DNA from: Lacrimispora indolis DSM 755
GTDB lineage: Bacteria > Bacillota > Clostridia > Lachnospirales > Lachnospiraceae
Reading direction: 5' to 3'
DNA length: 64,000 nt
Assembly: GCF_000526995.1 (NCBI RefSeq)
Contig: NZ_AZUI01000001.1
Coordinates: forward strand, 3,700,001-3,764,000
In this document: one piece after another, positions 16,799-25,916 of the stretch
How the letters are laid out: the number at the start of each line of letters is the position of its first letter
Position numbering within the stretch: the first letter of the stretch is position 1
Position numbers and translations under genes: made by a program
The notes under the pieces: model-generated
Told to the model about the DNA's origin: nothing
The model's input: only the letters and a program-made list of their open reading frames with translations
Databases searched by the model: none

Positions 16799-17278
16799 AT
16801 GGAAATTAAACTGGCAAGAATTGACCATAGGCTGCTGCATGGCATTGTTGCTTCTCAGTGGGCACCGAGCGTAGCCGCTATGAGAGTCATGGTTGTAGAC
16901 GATGAAACCGCCAATGATGTAATGAAAAAGGAAAGTATGAAACTAGCAAAACCAGCAGGATGCGCATTATCAATCATTACTTTGGAAACTGCACTGACCA
17001 ATTACAAAAATCATAAGTATGACGGTCAAACTGTATTTCTTATTGCAAAATCGCCGAATGTAATTGTTGAATTTCAAAAGTCAGGAATTGCAATTCCAAA
17101 ATTAAATATCGGCGGAACAGAGCAGGGCAGAGATTCGGCAGTCATTTTCTCCAATCGGGCCAATGCCACAGATGAGGAGCTTGAAATGTATCGTTACTTA
17201 ATGAGTAACGGCACAGAGGTAACTGTTCAGTATATCTTAGCTGATAAGAAAATACCATTGGGGTCATTTATAAAGTGA
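16799..17278 (+). CDS. PTS mannose/fructose/sorbose-family IIB component
   Basis: A 159-residue cytosolic protein starting at ATG 16799 after AGGAGGG. The N-terminal RIDHRLLHGIVASQWAP matches the family phosphorylation site, with phospho-His14 in LLHG. It receives phosphate from IIA and passes it to the sugar crossing IIC/IID. It is the first gene of a IIB-IIC-IID-IIA-sulfatase operon. Confidence 0.93.
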   Translation: MEIKLARIDHRLLHGIVASQWAPSVAAMRVMVVDDETANDVMKKESMKLAKPAGCALSIITLETALTNYKNHKYDGQTVFLIAKSPNVIVEFQKSGIAIPKLNIGGTEQGRDSAVIFSNRANATDEELEMYRYLMSNGTEVTVQYILADKKIPLGSFIK

Positions 17279-17309
17279 AAAAATACGAAATGATGTGGAG
17301 GGTAAACCT

Positions 17310-18089
17310 ATGCTGTCAACAGGGCAAATAATATTAATTACACTTTTGGCATTTTTAATACCAATTGATAAATATGGATTGACAATAGGACTCAGGTGGC
17401 CGATCATATCGGCATTTATTGTTGGTTTTATTCTGGGAGACATGCAGACTGCCTTATATATAGGAGGGACATTGCAGCTGATGTCACTGGGGGTAGCGAG
17501 TATTGGCGGAAGCAGTGTGCCGGAGTATGCCACTGCAGCGGTTATCGCTACGACTATAGCTGTAACAACGGGAAAGGGCATGGAGGCCGGACTTGCCATA
17601 GGGCTTCCGGTAGCTATGCTGGGTGTACAGCTGGATGTATTTGCAAAGATCCTGAATGGGTTTGTTGGGAGGAAATCGCAGCAGTACGCAAATGAAAAAA
17701 AATTCAGATCTATGATCAATGTCCTGTTTACAGGACCGGTTATTATGGGACTGACTGCTGCAATTCCAGTATTCGTTGCTGTGCGGCTGGGGCCGGATGT
17801 TATCACTGGAATATTGAATTTTATGCCGAAATGGTTCAGTCAGGGATTGACAATTGCCGGCAAGGTATTGCCTGCGGTGGGGATCGCTTTGCTTTTGAAC
17901 TATATGCCTGTGAAAAAATACATGTATTATCTGATCGGCGGTTTTTTCCTGGCGGCTTATCTTCAGGTACCTATTCTAGGAGTTACGATTGTTGGTATTA
18001 TAGCGGCTATGAAATATTACTCGGATCATAATTCGTTTGGGGTTGCAGGTGCAGGAGCTGATTATTCAGGGGGATTGGAAGATGAATAA
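17310..18089 (+). CDS. PTS mannose-family IIC component
   Basis: The start is set at ATG 17310 (MLSTGQIILI), which has GTGGAGGG 7 bases upstream. A GTG at 17295 overlaps that site and is less likely. The 259-residue protein is very hydrophobic, with the family pattern GLRWPIISAFIVGFILGDM and YIGGTLQLMSLGVASIGG. It forms the translocation channel with IID, whose start codon it overlaps by eight bases. Confidence 0.93.
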   Translation: MLSTGQIILITLLAFLIPIDKYGLTIGLRWPIISAFIVGFILGDMQTALYIGGTLQLMSLGVASIGGSSVPEYATAAVIATTIAVTTGKGMEAGLAIGLPVAMLGVQLDVFAKILNGFVGRKSQQYANEKKFRSMINVLFTGPVIMGLTAAIPVFVAVRLGPDVITGILNFMPKWFSQGLTIAGKVLPAVGIALLLNYMPVKKYMYYLIGGFFLAAYLQVPILGVTIVGIIAAMKYYSDHNSFGVAGAGADYSGGLEDE

Positions 18090-18885
18090 AAATAATCCGG
18101 TTTTGACAAAAAGGGACATTACAAAAGTAGCAGTGCGCTGGATTTTAATGGCAATGAATACCTATAATTTTCAGTCCCAGCAGGCATCAAGTGTGGTATT
18201 TGCTTTAAATCCTGCTTTGAGGAAAATTTATAAAGATGATCAGGAATATCTGGAGTCAGTAAATAACCATTATAAGTATTTTAATTGTATGCCATGGCTG
18301 GCCAATTTAATATTGGGTGCAACTCTGGCTATTGAAGATAATGGCGGAATTAAGGATAAGGAAATAGTACAAAATTTTAAGACAAGTCTGATGGGACCTC
18401 TTTCAGGCGTAGGAGATACCATATTTTGGGTACTGATCCCCACGATCTTAGGTTCCATATCCGGTTATATGGCTTTACAGAATAATGCTGTTGGTGTTAT
18501 TGCCTGGATGATGATCAATGTGGCATTTATGGCCTTGAGGGTAAGTTTCTTCCACATCGGATACAGGCAGGGGATGAAACTGATCACTTCTTTTGGAATG
18601 CAGGTATCGCTGTTAACTGAATGTGCTTCAATTCTGGGCCTGACAGTAGTTGGATCCCTGGTTTCTTCGGTTGTAAGCGTAAAAGTACCGCTGGTATTAA
18701 ATATTGGTGAGGTGGGAATGGAGATTCAGCCTATGCTGGATAAAGTTTTACCGTCTCTGGTCCCTGTTTTGATTACGTTTGGAGTATACAAAGCGTTGAA
18801 AAGCAAGAAAATCGGTATTACCGGAATGATACTTGCCGTCATAGTGCTATGTATGGCAGCAGCGTATTTTGGAATTTTAGGATAG
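18082..18885 (+). CDS. PTS mannose-family IID component
   Basis: The start is at ATG 18082 (MNKNNPVLTK), preceded by GGGGGATTGG and overlapping the end of the IIC gene. The 267-residue protein shows the family segments FNCMPWLANLILGATLAIE and SLMGPLSGVGDTIFW, then hydrophobic spans at the C-terminus. It pairs with IIC for substrate binding and transport. Confidence 0.93.
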   Translation: MNKNNPVLTKRDITKVAVRWILMAMNTYNFQSQQASSVVFALNPALRKIYKDDQEYLESVNNHYKYFNCMPWLANLILGATLAIEDNGGIKDKEIVQNFKTSLMGPLSGVGDTIFWVLIPTILGSISGYMALQNNAVGVIAWMMINVAFMALRVSFFHIGYRQGMKLITSFGMQVSLLTECASILGLTVVGSLVSSVVSVKVPLVLNIGEVGMEIQPMLDKVLPSLVPVLITFGVYKALKSKKIGITGMILAVIVLCMAAAYFGILG

Positions 18886-18894
18886 TGAGGAATC

Positions 18895-19311
18895 ATGTTT
18901 ATGAGAAAAATTATAATAGCATCTCATCATCAGATGGCATATGGCCTGTATCAGACCGTACAGTTTTTGACGAAGGCACCGCAGGTATATGAGATCAGTG
19001 CCTACGTGGATGACATTGATATCCAAAAGCAAATAGAAGAAGTATGGACACATATCGGGCCTGATGATGAAGTGTTTATCTTTACGGATATAATCGGAGG
19101 CAGCGTAACTCAGAAGTTTTTTTCATATAAAAGTGATAAAGTCCATTTAATATGCGGAATGAATCTTCCTTTGGTGATTGCGGCGGTGCTGTCATCAGAT
19201 AATGCACCTATGTCACCAGAGGAAATCCGCCGCATGGTAAAAGAAGCGCAGGATTCTATTATCTACATCAATGAGTATGAGAATGATAATAACAGCTGTG
19301 AGGATGAATAG
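18895..19311 (+). CDS. PTS mannose-family IIA component
   Basis: A 138-residue cytosolic protein. The N-terminal KIIIASHHQMAYGLYQ carries the phospho-acceptor histidine, most likely His11 of ASHH; FIFTDIIGGSVTQKF is the conserved second loop. ATG 18895 sits close to GTGAGGAAT; ATG 18901 (MRKIII) is an alternative. Unlike E. coli ManX it is a separate protein from IIB. It precedes the sulfatase by 11 bases. Confidence 0.92.
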   Translation: MFMRKIIIASHHQMAYGLYQTVQFLTKAPQVYEISAYVDDIDIQKQIEEVWTHIGPDDEVFIFTDIIGGSVTQKFFSYKSDKVHLICGMNLPLVIAAVLSSDNAPMSPEEIRRMVKEAQDSIIYINEYENDNNSCEDE

Positions 19312-19322
19312 AAAGGAATCGT

Positions 19323-20834
19323 ATGAAGACAATAATCGTATTGATGGACACACTGCGAAGAGATCATTTGAAATGCTACAATCCTCAGACAGATTGTATT
19401 GCAGATAATATTACCGGTTTTAGTAAAGAAAGCTGTACGTTTGACAATCACTTTACCGGCAGCCTTCCTTGCATACCTGCAAGGAGGGATTTGTTTACAG
19501 GGCGTTTGAATTTTCTGGAACGATCCTGGGGGCCCATTGAGATTTTTGATGAAACACTTCCAAAGATACTAAATGAGAATGGTGTAAGATCTCATATGAT
19601 AACGGATCATGCACATTATTTCAGGATCGGAGGGGAGAACTATTGCCAACAGTTCAATACTTATGAATTTTTCAGAGGCCAGGAAAGTGATCCCTGGATT
19701 TCGTTAATGGATGATCCATACATGCCGGAAACGTATTTTGGGGATGTAAAGAGACAGTACCAATGCAACCGGACAAAATTTGTGAAGGAAGAGGATTATC
19801 CAAGTGTTCAATGCTTTGATGCAGCTATTGACTGGGTAGAAAAAAACCGGCATGCTGAGGATTTTCTGCTGATGGTTGAAACCTTTGACCCACATGAACC
19901 TTTTGACATTCCTGAAAAGTATCTGGATATGTACAACGACACTTACGATGGCCCTCATTTTAATTTGCCCAAGTACCACAAAATTGATGAGGAAACAGAT
20001 GAGGCAATGGCTCATTTAAGAAACCGGTATAAAGCGCTTTTGACAATGACGGATGTTCATTTTGGAAAATTTATAGACAAGCTGAAAGAAGTAAACATGT
20101 ATGAAGATACTATGATAATCCTTACAACAGACCACGGATATTGTCTGGGAGAACGGGAATATATCGGAAAAAGCTATATGCCGTGCTATAATGAGATCTG
20201 CAACATTCCGCTTTTGATCCATTATCCCCAGGCATCCTTTGCAGGAGAACGGCGTTGTGCCATAACCCAGAATATTGACATCATGCCTACAATCCTGGAT
20301 TATCAGAATATCCCGTGTCCTGAACGTGTTACAGGAAAATCTGTAAAAGGAATTGTGGAAAATCATGAAAAGGGCCGGGAGTATGCATTATACGGTACCT
20401 TCGGTTTATCGGTCAATTTGTTTGACGGCAAGTATACTTACTTCCGAGGGCCAAGAGATAACACTCAGTGTTATGAATATACCACCTCATTGACCACGAT
20501 CAGGGACTGGCTTGGGAAAGATATACCCGAAAAGATTGAATGCGGGTACTTTTTACCTCAGGTTCCATTTCCGGTCTATAAAATACCGGAAGTCAAAAAC
20601 GCACTGGTGAGCGATGCGGTCTATCATAAAGAGGATCATTTGTTTGATATTGAGGAAGATTACGGACAAACCAGGGAGGTGGCTGATCCGGAGATCCGGA
20701 ATATGATGGAGAAGAAGTTGTCTGATGCATTGGCGGATAATTATGCGCCTGAGGAGCAGTGGGCTCGTCTGGGATTAAAGAAAGGATCAGATTCCGGTTA
20801 TAATAGTGTTTCTGAGTATGATTACACGGTTTGA
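19323..20834 (+). CDS. Cytosolic Cys-type sulfatase
   Basis: A 503-residue alkaline phosphatase-superfamily sulfatase. Asp9 in IVLMDTLRRDH is a metal ligand; the sulfatase signature CIPARRDLFTGR provides Cys50, the residue that anaerobic sulfatase-maturating enzymes convert to formylglycine (C-x-P-x-R). Further motifs are ETFDPHEPFD and ILTTDHGYCLGE. There is no signal peptide, so it acts inside the cell. Its place as last gene of the PTS operon implies that the PTS imports a sulfated sugar or glycan fragment, as its phosphate ester, and this enzyme removes the sulfate. No maturase gene is in the window. The substrate could be host mucin, glycosaminoglycan or algal sugar. Confidence 0.9.
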   Translation: MKTIIVLMDTLRRDHLKCYNPQTDCIADNITGFSKESCTFDNHFTGSLPCIPARRDLFTGRLNFLERSWGPIEIFDETLPKILNENGVRSHMITDHAHYFRIGGENYCQQFNTYEFFRGQESDPWISLMDDPYMPETYFGDVKRQYQCNRTKFVKEEDYPSVQCFDAAIDWVEKNRHAEDFLLMVETFDPHEPFDIPEKYLDMYNDTYDGPHFNLPKYHKIDEETDEAMAHLRNRYKALLTMTDVHFGKFIDKLKEVNMYEDTMIILTTDHGYCLGEREYIGKSYMPCYNEICNIPLLIHYPQASFAGERRCAITQNIDIMPTILDYQNIPCPERVTGKSVKGIVENHEKGREYALYGTFGLSVNLFDGKYTYFRGPRDNTQCYEYTTSLTTIRDWLGKDIPEKIECGYFLPQVPFPVYKIPEVKNALVSDAVYHKEDHLFDIEEDYGQTREVADPEIRNMMEKKLSDALADNYAPEEQWARLGLKKGSDSGYNSVSEYDYTV

Positions 20835-20920
20835 TTTTTATGATTATGAGTGGTATAGCATATAGGCACTTCTTCGCGCTTGTTTTATGGCCAGGTATAT
20901 TGGAGTAGGTGGATTTACTT

Positions 20921-20952
20921 ATGTCAGAAGGGGTTTGCACCCCTTCTGACAT
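20921..20952 (+). terminator. Terminator hairpin after the sulfatase operon
   Basis: ATGTCAGAAGGGG (20921-20933) pairs perfectly with CCCCTTCTGACAT (20940-20952) around a six-base loop. The following tract is only loosely T-rich, so it may end transcription from both sides, including the convergent rhamnosidase gene. Confidence 0.7.
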
Positions 20953-21059
20953 GCTGCTTAATTCCTATATTTTCATTGTTTTCTTTCCGGTTATACTTAA
21001 ATTATTAAAGGTAAATCCGGAATTGAATTTGACTCTGCTTCTATTAAAAGCTGTGTTAT

Positions 21060-23276
21060 CTAAAAAATGAATGCCGGGCTTGAACTGACTAATTCGATCA
21101 AAACCTTCTCTCCAGGAACAATCCTCATCTTCCGTCCTCCATAATGCAAGGTAGGATGAATCCCTTCGCTGCAGTTGATCAGAAATTCAATTTCTTTTTC
21201 CCGTTTCACGTAACTTACTTCAATTGTACCATATATTGTGGTAATCTTTCCTTCCGCATAATCCAGACCATCTACGATATCAGGAATGATGCTGATTTCA
21301 CGATCTCCCCAGTATTTGATTCCCAGAAGATTCAGGAACAGATAACGGGTCACGGCACCGAACATGGGATGATTCTTCGATTCTTTTGGATCTAAGAATG
21401 ATTCCCACAGCGTTGTGGCGCCTGTGCGCCGGACCTTTTCAAAGGAAGACGGACCATCTGCCGTCAGCAGATGATAGGCTGTCTGTGCATAACCATACCG
21501 GAATAATACGCGGATGAGGATGTCCGTGCCGAAGATTCCCGTATCAAATTCATTCATGGAGGCGTATTTCTCATTAAGTGCGTGCAGCATAGCGTCATTT
21601 GCGAGGCCGATATCCGCTGCATATGCATCCGCAGCCTGTACGCCACCGCAGTAGGTGTTGTCTTTTGGACTGTAGTAGTGGGCGGTCAGGACCTCCTTCT
21701 TTTTCGCAGCCGTCGCGGCCAGGAGTTGCATATGATCCGTCATGCCAAGAATTCCGGCGATTTCTGAGGCGGTCTGCAGTGATTTAATATAGAAATATGT
21801 GTTGACAAAGGGAACCGGAAGCAGAATCTCCTTTGTGGTATTCCAGTCTCCCAGGCACCAGCCTCCGGGTTCACCGGAAACGACGAGGCCGTTTTCGCTG
21901 TGGTTTTCCAGGTACTCAAACCAGTGCAGCATGGCAGGAAAACATTCTTTCAAGATCTGGATGTCCCTGTAGTGGACATAGTATTGGTATGGAACTTCAA
22001 CAATTGCGGCACCCCAGGCAGCCGGTCCGCCGCCTCCGCCCTGGAAGGGCGCCGTGTGCTGGATCCGGCCGCTTTCCTTGTCCTGACAGTCCAGCACGTC
22101 GCGGATCCATTTCCGGTACAGCCGTTTTACGCCCAGGGTAAGCATGATTGTGCGGGCACCTAACTGGCCGTCTCCGGTATAGCCAAGCCTCTCTCTGTTG
22201 GGAGTATCCAGTGGAACTCCGCAGTGAATGTTGGAAAGCTGTGTCCGTACATACGCTTCATAAAGCCAGTTTAACGTCTCATTGCTGCAGCGGAAGGCGG
22301 AAGTCTGTGCCACATCCGTGTGTACGACGGCACACAGAAACGGCGTATCTCCGGATTCAGACAGTCTGCCAGTCACTTCAAAATAACGGAAGGCCTGCCA
22401 GCTGAATTTGGGGCACATCGTTTCCATGCGGCCGTTACCGATATATTCTGTGGTCTGAATCTGTTCTTCACCTCCGCTGGAGATGAAGTCCAGTTCGCCA
22501 TCCGGCGTAAGCTCGTCGGCGTGGCGGATGGTTATGGTTTCTCCATCTTCTAAGGTTCCGGTTACCATCACCCAGCCGCTTAAGTTTTCGCCTGCATCAT
22601 AGATGGCACGTTTTCCATCGTCAAAGAGCTTCTTTGGTATCAGGGTCCGGATCATTTTATCGCCGGGGCAGTCGGAACGGCACATTACGGTTTCCATCGG
22701 AGAGACGGAAACTGCCGGTTCCCAAAGGGAGTCGTTAAAATCGGGGGACTGCCAGCCGGGAAGCTTAAGGCGCAGGTCGTGTTTCTCGCCGAAAAAAAGG
22801 TTGTTGAACGTGACTTCACTATTATGCCGGCGCATGGTCCCATCTGACACGATGGTCACCTCCTGCTCTCCGGCGATCTCCAGCCGGAAGGTGAGCCTTG
22901 GCTCTCCAAAGGACTGATGGCCCTCCACGATCCGCTCCTTTTGATTGTACCAGCCGTTACCGAGTTCGACGGCAATGACATTTTTTCCTTCCCGTAAATA
23001 TTCTCCGGCTGAATAGACATCATAATAGGTACGGTGAGTGAATGTGCCTTTCATGGGATATAGAAAGCCGGAAATATCCCTGGGGTGGTAATCTGATGTG
23101 ACTGGGATCAGACAGTCGCTGTTTACCTTTCTGCCGTTGATATACAGCTCATAGAAGCCGAGACCGCAGATGGCAATTGCTGCTTCGGCCGGTTTTTGTA
23201 TCTGAAAAGATTTTCTGAAATAGGATGCTCCGCAGGAGCGTGAAGACTGTACCCAATTCTTATTTTCCAGTTTCAT
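21060..23276 (-). CDS. Glycoside hydrolase family 78 alpha-L-rhamnosidase
   Basis: The start is set at ATG 23276 (MKLENKNWVQ), preceded by TTGGAGG; the 36-residue extension to 23384 has unlikely composition. The 738-residue protein is cytosolic. Order: N-terminal beta domains (FYELYINGRKVNSD, FTHRTYYDVYSAGEYLREGK), then the (alpha/alpha)6 barrel with the GH78 catalytic signature DTPNRERLGYTGDGQ and GATTLWESF, then a C-terminal beta domain. It removes terminal L-rhamnose from plant or bacterial glycans. It is divergent from an ABC importer/YesMN operon that also encodes an alpha-mannosidase. Confidence 0.92.
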   Translation of the reverse strand: MKLENKNWVQSSRSCGASYFRKSFQIQKPAEAAIAICGLGFYELYINGRKVNSDCLIPVTSDYHPRDISGFLYPMKGTFTHRTYYDVYSAGEYLREGKNVIAVELGNGWYNQKERIVEGHQSFGEPRLTFRLEIAGEQEVTIVSDGTMRRHNSEVTFNNLFFGEKHDLRLKLPGWQSPDFNDSLWEPAVSVSPMETVMCRSDCPGDKMIRTLIPKKLFDDGKRAIYDAGENLSGWVMVTGTLEDGETITIRHADELTPDGELDFISSGGEEQIQTTEYIGNGRMETMCPKFSWQAFRYFEVTGRLSESGDTPFLCAVVHTDVAQTSAFRCSNETLNWLYEAYVRTQLSNIHCGVPLDTPNRERLGYTGDGQLGARTIMLTLGVKRLYRKWIRDVLDCQDKESGRIQHTAPFQGGGGGPAAWGAAIVEVPYQYYVHYRDIQILKECFPAMLHWFEYLENHSENGLVVSGEPGGWCLGDWNTTKEILLPVPFVNTYFYIKSLQTASEIAGILGMTDHMQLLAATAAKKKEVLTAHYYSPKDNTYCGGVQAADAYAADIGLANDAMLHALNEKYASMNEFDTGIFGTDILIRVLFRYGYAQTAYHLLTADGPSSFEKVRRTGATTLWESFLDPKESKNHPMFGAVTRYLFLNLLGIKYWGDREISIIPDIVDGLDYAEGKITTIYGTIEVSYVKREKEIEFLINCSEGIHPTLHYGGRKMRIVPGEKVLIELVSSSPAFIF

Positions 23277-23578
23277 GGTTTCCTCCAAATGAATGAATTT
23301 TTTTGTTAAGAATAGTATAATGAAAGTACTTTGTCCATGGAATATCCGCCACAGTTGGACGGAGAATTTAACACAGCCCTGCAATCGGATATGTCCGCTT
23401 CCGGTCCTTTGGCAAAAGGTATGGATAATCCGCCACTACAGATGGAGAAAAGCGTTTCAAAGGGCGTTATTCGTTTTGTTTGTGCGAAATTTTCACCATA
23501 TCATGATGCCATTTTCCATTCTTAAAACGGGAACTGATGTGCTAAAATTAGGTCATAAAAAACAGGGAGGTTGACTCG
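23277..23578. other. Divergent intergenic region between rhamnosidase and ABC operon
   Basis: No gene is supported. It must hold both promoters. On the minus strand TGGACA, 17 bases and TATTCT (about 23310-23338) is a weak candidate for the rhamnosidase promoter. No good plus-strand promoter was recognised, in keeping with an operon that needs an activator such as the YesN-type regulator downstream. Confidence 0.35.
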
Positions 23579-24952
23579 ATGAAACGAAGAACGATCGCAT
23601 TCATGATGGCGGCAGTGGTAGCTGCAGGCAGCATGGCAGGATGCAGCAGGACAGACCAGAAGGCTCCTAAGGCGGATCAGACGGCTGCCGTGACCACGGA
23701 AGCCGCCGGTGAGACCACTGAGAAAGCAAAAACAGAAGATGATGGGTGGGAGTATAAGGAAGCAACGCTGACCGCTTCCATAGGAACGGACTTAGCGCCG
23801 GCCGGTTACGAGGCCGTATTTGCCTTGGCAGAAGAAAAACTTGGAATTCACGTAGAAGTAGAAGTACGCGGCGGCGGGGACAATGGAGACAGCATCATTA
23901 AGACTCGTCTGGCTTCCGGCGATATGGCGGATCTGTGCGGAACCAATTCCGGAGCACTCCTTTCCGCGCTCAATCCGGCGGAGTATTTCATTGATATCAC
24001 CAATGAGGACTGGGCGGCCAGACTGGATGATACATATAAGCAGGCGGTCACCATAGACGGCGTGGTATATGGAATTCCCACATCCTCAGCCAAGGGCGGC
24101 GTGATCTTATACAACAAGAACGTCTATGAGAAATACAACTTAGAAGTGCCTAAGACCTGGGAGGAATTTCTGCATAACTGTGATGTATTAAAGGAAGCCG
24201 GAGAGGTTGCACTGATCGGTTCCTATGGGGATCAGTGGACGACCCAGTTCCCATTCCTGGGAGACTACTATAATGTGATGGTACAGGAACCGGATTTCGC
24301 AAAGAAGTTTGAACAGGGCGAGATCAAGTTTGCCACCAACGAAGCCGGGCTGCGCAGCTGGGAAAAGCTGGCGGACACCACACCTTATTATAATGAAGAT
24401 TACATGGCGACCACCTATAATGATGCCTGCGACATGATCGTAAACGGAGAGGGAGCTCATTACTTCTCCAGCTCCCAGGCTCTTTCAAATATCTATGAAC
24501 TGTATGGGGATGATGTAAATAACGTAAGAGCATTTGCGATTCCAGGTGATGATCCGGACAAGCAGGGCTTAACCGTATGGGAGCCATCCTCCTGGTACGG
24601 AAACAAAAATTCCGGCAAGGTGGATGATATCAAGCGATTAATGGAATTCATGATTTCAGATGAAGCGCTGGATGTCTACACGGCCGCACTTCTGCCGGAA
24701 GGACCCTACTGCGTGAAGGGATACGAATTACCGGATAATGCCTACGATGCGGTTAAATATGATCTTCAGAAATACTTTGATTCCGGTAAAACCGGCCTTG
24801 CACTGGAATTTATCACACCGGTCAAGGGTGCTGACTGCCCGGCAATCTGTCAGGAACTGGGAACAGGCCAGACAACTCCATTAGAAGCGGCTGCCGCTTA
24901 CGATGAAGATTGTAAGAAACAGGCGGTGCAGTTAGGTCTGGATTGGAAGTAA
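23579..24952 (+). CDS. ABC transporter carbohydrate-binding lipoprotein
   Basis: A 457-residue family 1 solute-binding protein starting at ATG 23579 after AGGGAGG. The lipoprotein signal ends in SMAGC with Cys22 as the lipid site, followed by a Thr/Ala/Glu linker. The mature part has the usual sugar-binding layout (GVVYGIPTSSAKGGVILYNK, EVPKTWEEF, VWEPSSWYGNKNS). It heads an operon of two permeases, a YesM-type kinase, a YesN-type regulator, a serine hydrolase and an alpha-mannosidase. A hairpin separates it from the permeases. The sugar is unknown; rhamnose- or mannose-containing oligosaccharides fit the neighbours. Confidence 0.93.
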   Translation: MKRRTIAFMMAAVVAAGSMAGCSRTDQKAPKADQTAAVTTEAAGETTEKAKTEDDGWEYKEATLTASIGTDLAPAGYEAVFALAEEKLGIHVEVEVRGGGDNGDSIIKTRLASGDMADLCGTNSGALLSALNPAEYFIDITNEDWAARLDDTYKQAVTIDGVVYGIPTSSAKGGVILYNKNVYEKYNLEVPKTWEEFLHNCDVLKEAGEVALIGSYGDQWTTQFPFLGDYYNVMVQEPDFAKKFEQGEIKFATNEAGLRSWEKLADTTPYYNEDYMATTYNDACDMIVNGEGAHYFSSSQALSNIYELYGDDVNNVRAFAIPGDDPDKQGLTVWEPSSWYGNKNSGKVDDIKRLMEFMISDEALDVYTAALLPEGPYCVKGYELPDNAYDAVKYDLQKYFDSGKTGLALEFITPVKGADCPAICQELGTGQTTPLEAAAAYDEDCKKQAVQLGLDWK

Positions 24953-24966
24953 ACTGAGGATGAAAG

Positions 24967-25005
24967 ACGAAGCGTTCACTTCTGGTGATACGCTTCGTTC
25001 TTTCT
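24967..25005 (+). terminator. Partial terminator/attenuator between binding protein and permeases
   Basis: ACGAAGCGT-TCAC pairs with GTGA-t-ACGCTTCGT (24967-24979 with 24985-24998, one bulge) and runs into TTCTTTCTT. Placed directly after the binding-protein stop, it would reduce read-through so that the lipoprotein is made in excess over the permeases. Confidence 0.75.
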
Positions 25006-25057
25006 TAAACAGGAAAGTGAGTCCGGCGTGCCGGACATTTAACTGGAGGAGAATGAA

Positions 25058-25915
25058 ATGGATAAGAAAAAAATATATTCCACATGGTTTCTGGTTCCGG
25101 CTATGACCGTGTTCACCGTGTTTTTTCTGATACCGCTGCTTCTTTCCCTGTATTTCAGTCTGACGATCTGGAATTTCAATGAAGTGAAATTTTGCGGCCT
25201 GGACAATTTCAAGATGTTCTTTTCAGAGAGGGCCTTAAATACAGGTGTTAAAAATACGATGATCTATGCGGTACTTACGTGTGGGTTCAAGGTGGTGGTG
25301 GGTTTTTTAATCGGCGTTTTCTTAACCAGCAGCATTAAGACAAAGAATCTGCTGCGCTCCGTCGTGTTCTTTCCCAATCTTGTTTCCACCATTGCGGTCG
25401 GGATTACGTTTACCGCGCTGATGCATCCGTCGAAAGGACTCATCAACAAGGTGCTGGAACTGATCGGAGTACATGGTATTGACTGGCTGGGAAACATGAA
25501 GCTGGCGCTGTATTCTGTGGTCGGAACAGATGTATGGAAGGGTGTTGGTGTCGCAGCAGTGATCTTTATCGCGGGAATTCAGGCGATCGACAAGACTTAT
25601 TACGAGGCGGCGGTAATCGATGGCGCAGGAAAATTAAAACAGCTGCTTTATATCACGATTCCTCTGGCGAGGCCGGCCATGAATTCCGTTATCATGCTGG
25701 CATTCATCGGAGGCATGCGAAGCTTTGATTTAATCTGGGCAATGACCGGAGGCGGACCGGGATATGCCACCGAGGTGGTTGCATCAGCCGTGTATAAACA
25801 ATATGCGGCGGGATATTACGGCCTGTCGACGGCAGGAAATGTGATCATGTTCCTGATGATCGCAGTTCTTGCATATCCGCTTCAGAAATTCTTACTGAGC
25901 AGGGAGGTAGACTGA
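25058..25915 (+). CDS. ABC sugar permease, MalF/UgpA type
   Basis: A 285-residue six-span permease starting at ATG 25058 after GGAGGAG. The first span is WFLVPAMTVFTVFFLIPLLL; the EAA loop is YEAAVIDGAGKLKQLLYITI followed by PLARP. It forms a pair with the next gene, one base after its stop. The motor ATPase is not encoded here. Confidence 0.93.
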   Translation: MDKKKIYSTWFLVPAMTVFTVFFLIPLLLSLYFSLTIWNFNEVKFCGLDNFKMFFSERALNTGVKNTMIYAVLTCGFKVVVGFLIGVFLTSSIKTKNLLRSVVFFPNLVSTIAVGITFTALMHPSKGLINKVLELIGVHGIDWLGNMKLALYSVVGTDVWKGVGVAAVIFIAGIQAIDKTYYEAAVIDGAGKLKQLLYITIPLARPAMNSVIMLAFIGGMRSFDLIWAMTGGGPGYATEVVASAVYKQYAAGYYGLSTAGNVIMFLMIAVLAYPLQKFLLSREVD

Positions 25916-25916
25916 C

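Noticed and set aside
17264..17806. 180-codon minus-strand frame inside the PTS IIC gene
   Set aside because: Antisense to a well-supported membrane protein; long opposite frames are common in hydrophobic genes.
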